Positions 1-6,345 of a stretch of DNA of 22,049 nucleotides are shown here, piece by piece. Position numbers and translations under genes: made by a program. The notes beneath the pieces were generated by a model, which was given only the letters and a program-made list of their open reading frames with translations, was not told the DNA's origin and searched no databases. Positions within the stretch are counted from its first letter, which is position 1, and the number at the start of each line of letters is the position of its first letter. The stretch comes from JBBQAA01 sp038276395. Lineage in GTDB: Bacteria; Actinomycetota; Thermoleophilia; Solirubrobacterales; Solirubrobacteraceae. The DNA lies in NCBI GenBank assembly GCA_038276395.1, contig JBBQAA010000028.1, forward strand, positions 1 through 22,049. The letters are read 5' to 3'.

Positions 1-269
1 GAGACGTCGACGGGGATGAGCGGCGCGCCCGGCCGCGCTCCCGCGCGCCCGGGCGCCTCGACGAAGAAGTCGAGCAGGACCGGGTCCTCGCCGGGGCGGG
101 CGACGAGCATGTAGCCCCCGGCGGTCAGGCCGGTGAGCAGCGCCTCGGTCACGCAGGAGACGAGCAGCGCCCCGAGCGCGGCGTCGACGGCGTTGCCGCC
201 TTCGCGCAGGACCCGGGCCCCGGCCTCGGCGGTGAGCGGGTGGCCGGCCGCGACGACCCCGCGACTCAT
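1..269 (-). CDS. Gamma-glutamyltranspeptidase family protein, N-terminal part (C-terminus beyond window)
   Basis: Translation from the ATG at 269 reads MSRGVVAAGHPLTAEAGARV, then an LREGGNAVDAALG segment and a TGLTAGGYMLV segment. This is the classic opening of the gamma-glutamyltranspeptidase fold (Ntn hydrolases that cleave or transfer gamma-glutamyl groups from glutathione-like thiols), where GG-NAVDAA and the GGG/AGGY loop are conserved. About 89 residues are visible; the catalytic Thr and the small subunit lie outside the window. There is no signal peptide in this start, so this copy may be cytoplasmic. The ATG lies 13 nt after the ftsZ stop with no clear Shine-Dalgarno, so it is probably read from the ftsZ transcript. 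Family assignment is good; substrate is unknown. Confidence 0.82.
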   Translation of the reverse strand, partial: MSRGVVAAGHPLTAEAGARVLREGGNAVDAALGALLVSCVTEALLTGLTAGGYMLVARPGEDPVLLDFFVEAPGRAGARPGAPLIPVDV

Positions 270-282
270 GGGCTGCGGCCGC

Positions 283-1707
283 TCAGCCGCGGGGGATGAA
301 CTCGGGCACGTCGAAGTCCGCGACCGAGCTCGTGCGGCGCACGCGCGGCTCGCCCGCGGGCTCGCGCAGGACGGGGCGCTCGCGTGGGCGCTCCCGCTGC
401 CGCTGCCCGGCGGGCTCGGGCGCCTCGCGTCGCGCGCGCCGGGCGGGCGCGCCGTAGCCCGTGGCCACGACCGTCACCCACACCTGGTCGTCGAGCTTCT
501 CGTCGACCATCGCGCCGAAGATGATGTTGGCCTCGGGGTGCGCCGCCTCGGAGACGGCGCGCGCCGCCTCCCCGACCTCCCACAGCGAGAGGTCGCGGCC
601 CGCGGTGATCGAGAGCAGGATCTTCTTCGCGCCCTCCATCGAGGTCTCGAGCAACGGCGAGGCCACGGCGGCCTCGGCGGCGGCCACGGCGCGGTTCTCC
701 CCCGTCCCCATGCCGATCCCGAGCAGCGCCGGGCCCGCCTCGGACATGATCGTCTTCACGTCGGCGAAGTCGAGGTTGATGAGTCCGGGCAGCGTGACGA
801 GGTCCGAGATGCCCTGGACGCCCTGGCGCAGGACATCGTCGGCCACGCGGAAGGCGTCGACCATCGACGTGCGGCGGTCGAGCACGGAGAGCAGCCGGTT
901 GTTGGGCACGACGATCAGGGTGTCGACCTCGCCGGCCAGCGCCTCGACGCCCTGCTCGGCCACCCCGAGGCGGTGGTTGCCCTCGAAGGCGAAGGGCTTC
1001 GTGACGATCCCGACCGTGAGGGCGCCGAGCTCGCGGGCGATGCGCGCCACGACAGGCGCCGCGCCCGTGCCCGTGCCGCCGCCCGCGCCGGCGGTGACGA
1101 AGATCATGTCCGAGCCCTTGAGCGCGGCCTTGATGCGGTCGTAGTCCTCCATCGCCGAGCGCTGGCCGATCTCGGCGTCGGCCCCGGCGCCGAGGCCGCG
1201 GGTGAGCGACTCGCCGATGTGCAGCGTCGTCGGCGCGTCGGACTGCTGGAGGGACTGGAGGTCGGTGTTGACGGCGAGGAACTCGACGCCTTCGACCTCG
1301 GCCTCGATCATGCGGTCGACCGCGTTGACGCCGGCGCCGCCGACGCCGACGACGCGGATGACGGGCCGGCCGTAGCCGAGTGCGGAGATGCTCGGGGCGG
1401 CGGGCTCCGGCGCGCGCGCGTAGGGGTCGGCCGCGGCGCGCGTCGGCGGGGCGAGGATGTCGTCGGGGATGTCCGAGGAGAAGGCCGAGCGCAGGCGCTC
1501 CTGCGGCGAGGGCGGCGCGATCTCCGGCTCGGGCGGCGCCGGGGGCAGGTCGAGGGCCAGCGAGGGATGGGGCTCGCCACCGGCCCGAGGGACCGTCTCC
1601 TCCGCGGCCGGGCGGGTCCCCTCCGCCTCGTCCTCCTCCGTCTTGCGGAAGAGCGCCGCCAACGGGCCCTCGCGCATCGACGCGCGCTTCTTACCTCCGC
1701 TTGCCAT
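283..1707 (-). CDS. ftsZ: FtsZ, tubulin-like cell division GTPase, with a long N-terminal extension
   Basis: FtsZ polymerises into the Z-ring at the division site. The core begins near residue 115 with VIRVVGVGGAGVNAV. The tubulin signature GGGTGTGAAP, the NTDLQSL nucleotide loop and the T7-loop region (GLINLDFADV) are all present, so GTPase activity is expected. The last residues, DFDVPEFIPRG, look like the conserved C-terminal peptide that binds FtsA/SepF-type partners, after a basic Arg/Pro/Glu linker. I chose the ATG at 1707 (474 aa) because GAGAGG lies 9 nt upstream and the product starts MASGGKKRAS; a longer reading from 1752 is possible. The first ~110 residues are acidic and proline-rich, an unusual extension for FtsZ. 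The gene overlaps the end of parA by 17 nt and is not within a visible dcw cluster. Confidence 0.93.
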   Translation of the reverse strand: MASGGKKRASMREGPLAALFRKTEEDEAEGTRPAAEETVPRAGGEPHPSLALDLPPAPPEPEIAPPSPQERLRSAFSSDIPDDILAPPTRAAADPYARAPEPAAPSISALGYGRPVIRVVGVGGAGVNAVDRMIEAEVEGVEFLAVNTDLQSLQQSDAPTTLHIGESLTRGLGAGADAEIGQRSAMEDYDRIKAALKGSDMIFVTAGAGGGTGTGAAPVVARIARELGALTVGIVTKPFAFEGNHRLGVAEQGVEALAGEVDTLIVVPNNRLLSVLDRRTSMVDAFRVADDVLRQGVQGISDLVTLPGLINLDFADVKTIMSEAGPALLGIGMGTGENRAVAAAEAAVASPLLETSMEGAKKILLSITAGRDLSLWEVGEAARAVSEAAHPEANIIFGAMVDEKLDDQVWVTVVATGYGAPARRARREAPEPAGQRQRERPRERPVLREPAGEPRVRRTSSVADFDVPEFIPRG

Positions 1708-2467
1708 TCCCCAAGACCTCTCTCGCCAGCTGACGGTAGGAGTGTGCCGCAATCCCGTCCGGTTCGTACTTCAGGACGGACATGCCCTTCACGGGGGCCT
1801 CGGCGAAGCGCACGGTCTTCTTGATCCGCGAGGCGAAGACGCGATCCCCGAAGTTCTCCTCGAGGAGCTCGATCGCCTCCTTGGCGTGCAGCGTCCGCCC
1901 GTCGACGAGCGTGGGCAGGATGCCCTCGATGTCGACGTCCGGGTTCAGGTTCTCGCGGATCATGGACAGCGTGTTCTGGAGCTGGACCAGCCCCCGCATC
2001 GAGAGATACTCGCACTGCACGGGGACGATCACCTTGTCGGCCGCCGTCAGCGCGTTGATCGTCAGCAGCCCGAGGCTCGGCGGGGTGTCGATGAAGATGA
2101 AGTCGTAGTCCTCGCCGATCTCCCGAAACGCCTTCTGGAGCGAGCGCTCGCGCCCGATCTGCGCGGACATGGCGATCTCCGCCCCGGCCAGGTCGATCGA
2201 GGCGCAGGCCACGTCGATCTCCCGCCGGCGGATGACCTCGCGGATCGAGATGTGGTGCACGAGCACGTCGTACATCGACTTCTGCACGGTGTCGGGATCG
2301 ATGCCCTGGGACATCGTCAGGTTCCCCTGCGGGTCCATGTCGCAGCAGAGGACGCGGTGGCCCTCCTCGGCGAAGGCCACGGCGAGGTTCAGCGTGGTCG
2401 TGGTCTTCGCGACACCGCCCTTCTGATTGGCGAAGGCGATGACCCGAGCCCTGGCGGAGGCGGTCAT
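1691..2467 (-). CDS. parA: ParA/Soj-family partitioning ATPase
   Basis: 258 aa. The deviant Walker A motif KGGVAKTTTTLNLA lies at residues 16-29, the Walker A' region (CCDMDPQGNLT) follows, and the Walker B strand is FIFIDTPPSLG. These define ParA/Soj ATPases, which dimerise on ATP, bind DNA non-specifically and move cargo such as the chromosome origin. The length is normal for chromosomal Soj without an N-terminal HTH. No parB or parS-like site is visible nearby; instead the 3' end overlaps ftsZ by 17 nt, so the two are very likely co-transcribed and translationally coupled. This suggests a role in placing the division machinery or a division-linked cargo. The ATG at 2467 faces the antitoxin gene across an 85-bp divergent spacer. 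Family call is strong; cargo is inference. Confidence 0.93.
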   Translation of the reverse strand: MTASARARVIAFANQKGGVAKTTTTLNLAVAFAEEGHRVLCCDMDPQGNLTMSQGIDPDTVQKSMYDVLVHHISIREVIRRREIDVACASIDLAGAEIAMSAQIGRERSLQKAFREIGEDYDFIFIDTPPSLGLLTINALTAADKVIVPVQCEYLSMRGLVQLQNTLSMIRENLNPDVDIEGILPTLVDGRTLHAKEAIELLEENFGDRVFASRIKKTVRFAEAPVKGMSVLKYEPDGIAAHSYRQLAREVLGNGKRR

Positions 2468-2537
2468 GCGCCGGTTATTCGCAACCGCGACGGGGATTCC
2501 TTCCGCGCCGGGCCCTCGCGCCCTCGCAGTGAAGTGC

Positions 2538-2543
2538 TACGTT
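2538..2543 (+). promoter_or_regulatory. -10 element TACGTT of the toxin-antitoxin-ArsA operon
   Basis: TACGTT fits TANNNT and ends 9 nt before the antitoxin ATG at 2553, with no Shine-Dalgarno between. This implies a leaderless or near-leaderless transcript. No recognisable -35 is seen. The same hexamer-9 nt-start layout recurs at several other genes in this window. Confidence 0.5.
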
Positions 2544-2552
2544 GCGACGCAC

Positions 2553-2840
2553 ATGGCCGCGCGCGTGGGAGTCCGGGAGCTACGGCAGAACCTCAGCCGC
2601 TACTTGGCCGAGGTCAAGGAGGGCGAGCAGTTCATCGTCACCGAGCGGGGCCGGGAGGTCGCCAGGCTCGTGCCCTCGGGCGATCCCGCGATGGCGGGCT
2701 ACGAGCGGCTCGCCCGGGAGTTCGGCGCGACAATTCCCACGGCACGACTTGAGGACGTGATCGCCTCTCTGCCTCCTCGCTCGGCCCCTGAAGGGACGAC
2801 CGATGCGCTGCTCGCCGAGATCCGGCAGCACGATCGTTGA
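2553..2840 (+). CDS. Phd/YefM-family antitoxin (VapB-like)
   Basis: 95 aa. It begins MAARVGVRELRQNLSRYLAE and continues VKEGEQFIVTERGREVARLVP, the typical Phd/YefM DNA-binding N-terminal fold in which the antitoxin dimer binds its own promoter. The acidic/flexible C-terminal half (RLEDVIASLPPRSAPEG) would wrap around and neutralise the toxin. I prefer the ATG at 2553 over upstream in-frame starts because the conserved N-terminus begins there and a -10 hexamer lies 9 nt upstream. The stop TGA overlaps the toxin's TTG start (TTGA), the usual antitoxin-first coupled order. Autoregulation of the operon is expected from the family. Confidence 0.9.
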   Translation: MAARVGVRELRQNLSRYLAEVKEGEQFIVTERGREVARLVPSGDPAMAGYERLAREFGATIPTARLEDVIASLPPRSAPEGTTDALLAEIRQHDR

Positions 2841-3223
2841 GCGGGGTCTACATCGACACGAGCGCGCTGGGCCGCGTGCTGCTCGGTGAGCGGGCAGCGA
2901 GCGTCGAGGCAGCCCTCGACCCCTTCTCCGAGCGGATGAGCAGCCGGCTGCTGGCAGTGGAGCTGCGCCGTCTTGCCGGGCGGTGCAGACGCACGGGCGA
3001 GGCGGAGCGGCTCCTCGACGCGACCGCGCTCGTTCCGATCGACCTCACGATCCTCTCGGCGACCGAGCTGCTCCTCCCGTACTCCCTCGGCACCCTCGAC
3101 GCGCTGCATCTCGCCACCGCGCTTCGGCTGGCCGGCGCCGGCAGGATCGGCGCCCTCCTCACCTACGACCGAGCCCTCGCCGCGGCCTCCGAGCATCACG
3201 GGCTCGAGGTTCTCTCCCCGTGA
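2837..3223 (+). CDS. PIN-domain ribonuclease toxin (VapC-like)
   Basis: 128 aa. PIN-domain toxins cut RNA (often tRNA or rRNA) using a cluster of acidic residues holding Mg/Mn. These residues are visible: D7 in VYIDTSALGR, E42 in AVELRR, D88 in GTLDALHLATA and D111 in LLTYDRALA. All four are intact, so the toxin is probably active. Translation starts at TTG 2837, overlapping the antitoxin stop (TTGA), and ends in GTGA overlapping the next gene's start. Synthesis of toxin is thus tied to translation of the antitoxin. Both partners look complete and under no visible decay. Confidence 0.9.
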   Translation: MSGVYIDTSALGRVLLGERAASVEAALDPFSERMSSRLLAVELRRLAGRCRRTGEAERLLDATALVPIDLTILSATELLLPYSLGTLDALHLATALRLAGAGRIGALLTYDRALAAASEHHGLEVLSP

Positions 3224-4350
3224 GCGTCGCCGAGCTGCTCGACGGCAAGCGGGTCTGCATCTGCGCGGGCTCGGGCGGCGTCGGGAAGACGACCACCTCC
3301 GCGGCAATTGCCATGGGGATGGCCGCGCGCGGGCTGAAGGTCGCCGTCATCACGATCGACCCGGCGCGGCGCCTGGCCAACTCGCTCGGCCTCAAGGAGC
3401 TCGGCAACGAGCCGCGCCAGGTCGACCCCGAGCGCTTCGCGCCGCACGGGCTCGAGCTCGGCGGCGAGCTGTGGGCGATGATGCTCGACGCCAAGGCGAC
3501 CTTCGACGACGTCATCGAGCGCCTCGCCCCCGACGCCGCCACCCGCGACGAGATCCTGCAGAACCGGATCTACCAGCAGCTCTCGGGCGCGGTGGCGGGC
3601 ACCCAGGAGTTCACGGCGATCGCCAAGCTCTACGAGCTCGACCAGGAGGGCGGCTATGACCTGCTCGTGCTCGACACGCCGCCCTCGCGCAACGCGCTCG
3701 ATTTCCTCGACGCGCCCGACCGCCTGACCGACTTCTTCGACGGTCGCGCGCTCCGGCTCCTGCTCCGCCCGGCGGGGCTCGGCGCGCGGGTCATCGGGCG
3801 CGGAACGGGGCTCGTGTTCAACGTGCTCGGGCGCGTCACCGGCGCGAACCTGCTCGAGGACCTCTCGGTCTTCTTCCGCGCGCTCGGCGGGCTCGTCGAC
3901 GGGTTCCGCGAGCGCGCCCGGCGCGTCAAGGCGCTGCTCGCCGACCCTTCGACGACGTTCCTCATCGTCACCTCGCCCGAGCGTGATCCGGTCGCCGAGG
4001 CGATCTACTTCCACGGGAAGCTCGCCGATGCCCGGATGCCCTTCGGCGGCGTCGTCGTCAACCGGCTCCATCTGCCTCTGCCCGGCACCCATGGCGAACC
4101 GGACGCGCTCGAGGCCTCGCTCGCCGAAGCGCTCGGGGAGCGGCTCGCGGCCAAGGCGGCCGGGACCGTCCGCGAGTGGGACGTCCTCGCCGCGCGCGAC
4201 GCGCTCGGCGTCGCGCGCCTGGAGCAAACGCTCGGCGCGGGCGTCCCGCTGCTCGAGGTGCCCGAATTCGACGAGGACGTCCACGACGTCTCCGGCCTGC
4301 TCGAGGTGCACTCCTGGCTCTTCGCCGAGGAGCACGCCGTCACGGCGTGA
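3220..4350 (+). CDS. ArsA/Get3-like anion-transporting ATPase family protein
   Basis: 376 aa, starting at a GTG that overlaps the PIN toxin stop by 4 nt (GTGA). The P-loop CAGSGGVGKTTTS lies at residues 16-28 and is followed by VITIDPARRLANSLGL and LLVLDTPPSRNALDFLDAP, the switch regions of the ArsA/Get3 branch of SIMIBI ATPases. The family includes arsenite-pump ATPases and tail-anchored protein targeting factors. No ars genes, and no Cys pair arranged like an ArsA metal site, are visible, so arsenic export is unlikely. In actinobacteria such ATPases often come as adjacent pairs; here only one is present, coupled to a toxin-antitoxin pair. The 3' end overlaps the convergent gene by 11 nt. 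Biochemical role unknown. Confidence 0.88.
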   Translation: MSVAELLDGKRVCICAGSGGVGKTTTSAAIAMGMAARGLKVAVITIDPARRLANSLGLKELGNEPRQVDPERFAPHGLELGGELWAMMLDAKATFDDVIERLAPDAATRDEILQNRIYQQLSGAVAGTQEFTAIAKLYELDQEGGYDLLVLDTPPSRNALDFLDAPDRLTDFFDGRALRLLLRPAGLGARVIGRGTGLVFNVLGRVTGANLLEDLSVFFRALGGLVDGFRERARRVKALLADPSTTFLIVTSPERDPVAEAIYFHGKLADARMPFGGVVVNRLHLPLPGTHGEPDALEASLAEALGERLAAKAAGTVREWDVLAARDALGVARLEQTLGAGVPLLEVPEFDEDVHDVSGLLEVHSWLFAEEHAVTA

Positions 4351-5521
4351 GCGCGGCCTCCGCCGTCTCCTCGGCGAGGATCTCGTCGGCCAGCGCGCGC
4401 AGATCGGGCGGGAGATGGCCGCACAGGGCGTCGCGGAGCAGGGCGCGGAGGTGGCCGGCGAGCTCGAGCGTCAGCGCGGCCGGGTCGCGCACGGGCGGCG
4501 CGAGGCCGGTGACGAGCGCGCGCTCGAGCTGGCCGGCGCGCGCCACGCGCTCGGCCAGCGCCGGGCGGTCGGGCCGCTCGGCGCAGAGCGCGGCCAGCCG
4601 AGGCGGGAGCCGGCCGCTCGCGGTCCCCTCGGGCTCGAGCAGCGCGCGCAGCGCGAGCAGATGGTCGGAGAGCAGGTCGGCGACGGCGACCTGCGCGCAG
4701 CCGAGCTCGTAGCGGTGCAGGGCCCAGGCCAGCTCGCCGTCGCGTGGCGTACGGCGGGAGAGGAGGGAGACGAAGGCGCGCAGCTCGTCCTCCTGCGCGG
4801 CGGGGATCCGCAGGACGCCGCGGGGCTGCCCGGCGCCGCCCGAGGGCACGAGGCGCCAGGCGCCGTCGTCCACGCGGGACCACGCCACGGGACCGAGCGC
4901 GGGTGCCGGTCGGTCGAAGAGGCGAAGCGCGGTGGCCAGGCCGCGGAAGGCCGCGCGCGCGAGGCCGGCCGCCGCCGGCTCCCCCGGCCGCTCGGGACGC
5001 TCGAAGACGGCGAGCACGCCCGCGGCCTCCCCCGGGGCGCCGTCGAGGGCCTCCGCGGCGACGAGGGACAGGCCCCCGGGAAGTGGGAGCTCAGCGGACT
5101 CGAGTTCGAGCCCGAGGACGGGCACGAAGACCGTCGCCCGGCTCTGGCCGTCGTAGAGGCGGCGCTCGAGCTCGGCGTAGGCCGCGGCGAAGCGGTCGGC
5201 CGCGAAGCCGAAGCCGGGGGCGTCGCCGAGCGCGGCGGCGAGGAAGGCGCGGAGCTCGCCCGCGGGCTCCGGCACCCGGGGGATCCGGGCCAGCGCGCCG
5301 AGCGCCGCAGGCGCGCACGGGAGCCGGGCGAGGAGCTCGTCGCGCTCGGCGATGAAGCGGCCGGTCAGCGGCCGGTAACAGTAGAGCGGCGTGCCGCGCC
5401 GGCCGGGCTCGGCCGCCAGCTCGAAGGGCACCTCGGCGCCCGCCGCCGTCTCGGCGGCGAGCAGCGCCGCCGCCTCCTCCGTGTAGGCGCGCAGCGCGCC
5501 TGAGAGCCGTCCGTCCCGCAT
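4340..5521 (-). CDS. Conserved-type hypothetical protein, alpha-helical, 393 aa
   Basis: I do not recognise a characterised family. The protein is Ala/Leu/Arg-rich, without signal peptide or membrane segments. The N-terminal half is mixed (FELAAEPGRRGTPLYCYRPL; a strand-like ATVFVPVLGLELESAELPL). The C-terminal half is helical, with LAWALHRYELGCAQVAVADL, then SDHLLALRALLEPEG and RLPPRLAALCAERPDR. This resembles the helical ends (Apea/HEPN-like) of hypothetical proteins I associate with Solirubrobacterales, but the RX4-6H motif of HEPN RNases is not evident. Codon use is typical of the window. The 3' end overlaps the ArsA-like gene by 11 nt tail-to-tail. The start at 5521 lacks a clear ribosome site. 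Coding is supported by length, strong third-position GC and an uninterrupted frame. Confidence 0.7.
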   Translation of the reverse strand: MRDGRLSGALRAYTEEAAALLAAETAAGAEVPFELAAEPGRRGTPLYCYRPLTGRFIAERDELLARLPCAPAALGALARIPRVPEPAGELRAFLAAALGDAPGFGFAADRFAAAYAELERRLYDGQSRATVFVPVLGLELESAELPLPGGLSLVAAEALDGAPGEAAGVLAVFERPERPGEPAAAGLARAAFRGLATALRLFDRPAPALGPVAWSRVDDGAWRLVPSGGAGQPRGVLRIPAAQEDELRAFVSLLSRRTPRDGELAWALHRYELGCAQVAVADLLSDHLLALRALLEPEGTASGRLPPRLAALCAERPDRPALAERVARAGQLERALVTGLAPPVRDPAALTLELAGHLRALLRDALCGHLPPDLRALADEILAEETAEAALTP

Positions 5522-5597
5522 CGAGCGGTGGCTTCGCGACGCGCGGCGGGGCTCCTCCCGCGTGCAGGCGGCCTGTCAGGCCGGGCGAGCGGTCAGG

Positions 5598-5945
5598 TCA
5601 GACGAGCGCCGGCTCGCGCGCGGCCGCGACGCCAGCACACCGGTCGGCCAGCCAGCCGGTGCCGTAGGTGCGCATCGAGTCGATGATCGGGATGAGCGCC
5701 TCCCCCTTCTCGGTGAGCGCGTACTCGACGCGCGGGGGAACCTCGGGGAAGGTGCGGCGAGCGAGGATCCCCTCGTCCTCGAGCGCGCGGAGGCGGATCG
5801 AGAGCGTGCGGGGCGAGATGCCCTTCAGCGAGCGCTCGAGCTCGCAGAAGCGCGCGCGGCCGACGGCGAGGTCGCGAATGATGAGCAGCGTCCACTTTCC
5901 GCAGACGATGTCGGCGGTACGGCAGACGGGACAGGTCTCATCCAT
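5598..5945 (-). CDS. HxlR-family winged-helix transcriptional regulator with N-terminal cysteines
   Basis: 115 aa. The sequence MDETCPVCRTADIVCGKWTL, then LLIIRDLAVGRARFCELERS and KGISPRTLSIRLRALEDEGI, is the standard HxlR/DUF24 winged helix. These MarR-like dimers often sense electrophiles or oxidants through an N-terminal cysteine (for example YodB and HypR). Here three cysteines (C5, C8, C15) cluster near the N-terminus, with another near residue 103. The ATG at 5945 is preceded by GGGAGG and by a TATACT -10 that overlaps a 12-bp palindrome, so autoregulation is likely. The gene stands alone; its target beyond itself is not evident. Confidence 0.9.
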   Translation of the reverse strand: MDETCPVCRTADIVCGKWTLLIIRDLAVGRARFCELERSLKGISPRTLSIRLRALEDEGILARRTFPEVPPRVEYALTEKGEALIPIIDSMRTYGTGWLADRCAGVAAAREPALV

Positions 5946-5954
5946 GGTCCTCCC

Positions 5955-5960
5955 AGTATA
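5955..5960 (-). promoter_or_regulatory. -10 hexamer TATACT of the HxlR gene
   Basis: On the minus strand TATACT is followed by exactly 9 nt (GGGAGGACC) and then the ATG. The near-consensus hexamer overlaps the palindrome at 5956-5967. The 9 nt between include GGGAGG, so this gene may have either a very short leader or a longer one with this as its ribosome site. Confidence 0.55.
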
Positions 5961-5967
5961 GCTATAC
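5956..5967. promoter_or_regulatory. Perfect palindrome GTATAGCTATAC, probable HxlR operator
   Basis: A 12-bp perfect palindrome of AT-rich sequence in a very GC-rich region, positioned over the -10 region of the HxlR gene. HxlR dimers bind such dyads, and binding here would block RNA polymerase. Assignment as operator is inference from position and symmetry. Confidence 0.55.
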
Positions 5968-5997
5968 GGAATGAAGTGTTGGCGGTCCCAGCGCTCC

Positions 5998-6022
5998 CTG
6001 AGAGGGGTCTGACCCCTCTCAG
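5998..6022. repeat. 25-bp perfect palindrome, terminator or REP-like element
   Basis: The arms CTGAGAGGGGTC and GACCCCTCTCAG are perfect reverse complements separated by one T. It starts 4 nt downstream of the AIM24-like stop codon and lies between that gene and the HxlR promoter. It has no T-run, so it would be a weak intrinsic terminator. The GGGGTC-GACCCC core resembles dispersed REP palindromes associated with RAYT transposases in other bacteria; that link is from memory. Only one copy is in this window. Confidence 0.6.
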
Positions 6023-6026
6023 GTTG

Positions 6027-6265
6027 TCAGCCGCCGAGCAGGTTCCCGAGCGCGCCGCCCGGGCTGGACGAGGAGTCGACCCCCCGAGCCCTTCCCCCGA
6101 TCAGGTTCTTGACGTTGAACTTCACCTCCCCCTGGTAGGCGACCATCGAGCCGAGCTTGGCCTGGATCGTCACGTCGGCGAGCTCGACCTTCAGGAGCTT
6201 CGAGTTCTGGAGGGAGAAGGCGTCCTTGGACTCGTCTCGCGAAAGGAGGCGAGGGTGGTTTGCAT
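6027..6265 (-). pseudogene. AIM24-family protein, frameshifted and shortened remnant
   Basis: From the ATG at 6265 the frame reads MQTTLASFRETS. AIM24-like homology then continues in another frame from 6227: KDAFSLQNSKLLKVELADV, followed by TIQAKLGSMVAYQGEVKFNV, ending after GGALGNLLGG at 6027. Two extra bases at about 6228-6229 (net -2/+1) break the frame. Intact AIM24 proteins (beta-sandwich, TIGR00266 type, function poorly known) are roughly 200-250 aa; here only about 80 residues exist, so the C-terminal two thirds are also missing. A good promoter lies directly upstream. Alternatively the frame break is an assembly error and the product is a short AIM24-like protein. Family call is from motif similarity. 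Confidence 0.55.
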
Positions 6266-6272
6266 GCAGCCG

Positions 6273-6301
6273 ATCCTGCCCGACGGGCGCGGCCGGGTCA
6301 A
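6273..6301 (-). promoter_or_regulatory. Promoter TTGACC-17 nt-CAGGAT ahead of the AIM24-like remnant
   Basis: On the minus strand the -35 TTGACC (6296-6301) and the -10 CAGGAT (6273-6278) are separated by 17 nt, and the ATG follows 7 nt after the -10. This places transcription start at or next to the start codon: a leaderless layout with a recognisable -35. Confidence 0.55.
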
Positions 6302-6345
6302 AAGCCGGCCGTGGCTCCCGAGGACGGCGAGGAGGCGGGAGCGCG

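Noticed and set aside
133..1824. Long plus-strand open frame across the ftsZ region
   Set aside because: It is the antisense shadow of ftsZ in very GC-rich DNA; the translation is Arg/Gly/Asp-rich with no family motif.
2468..2552. Search for a parS site between parA and the antitoxin gene
   Set aside because: No TGTTTCACGTGAAACA-like palindrome is present in the spacer or close by.
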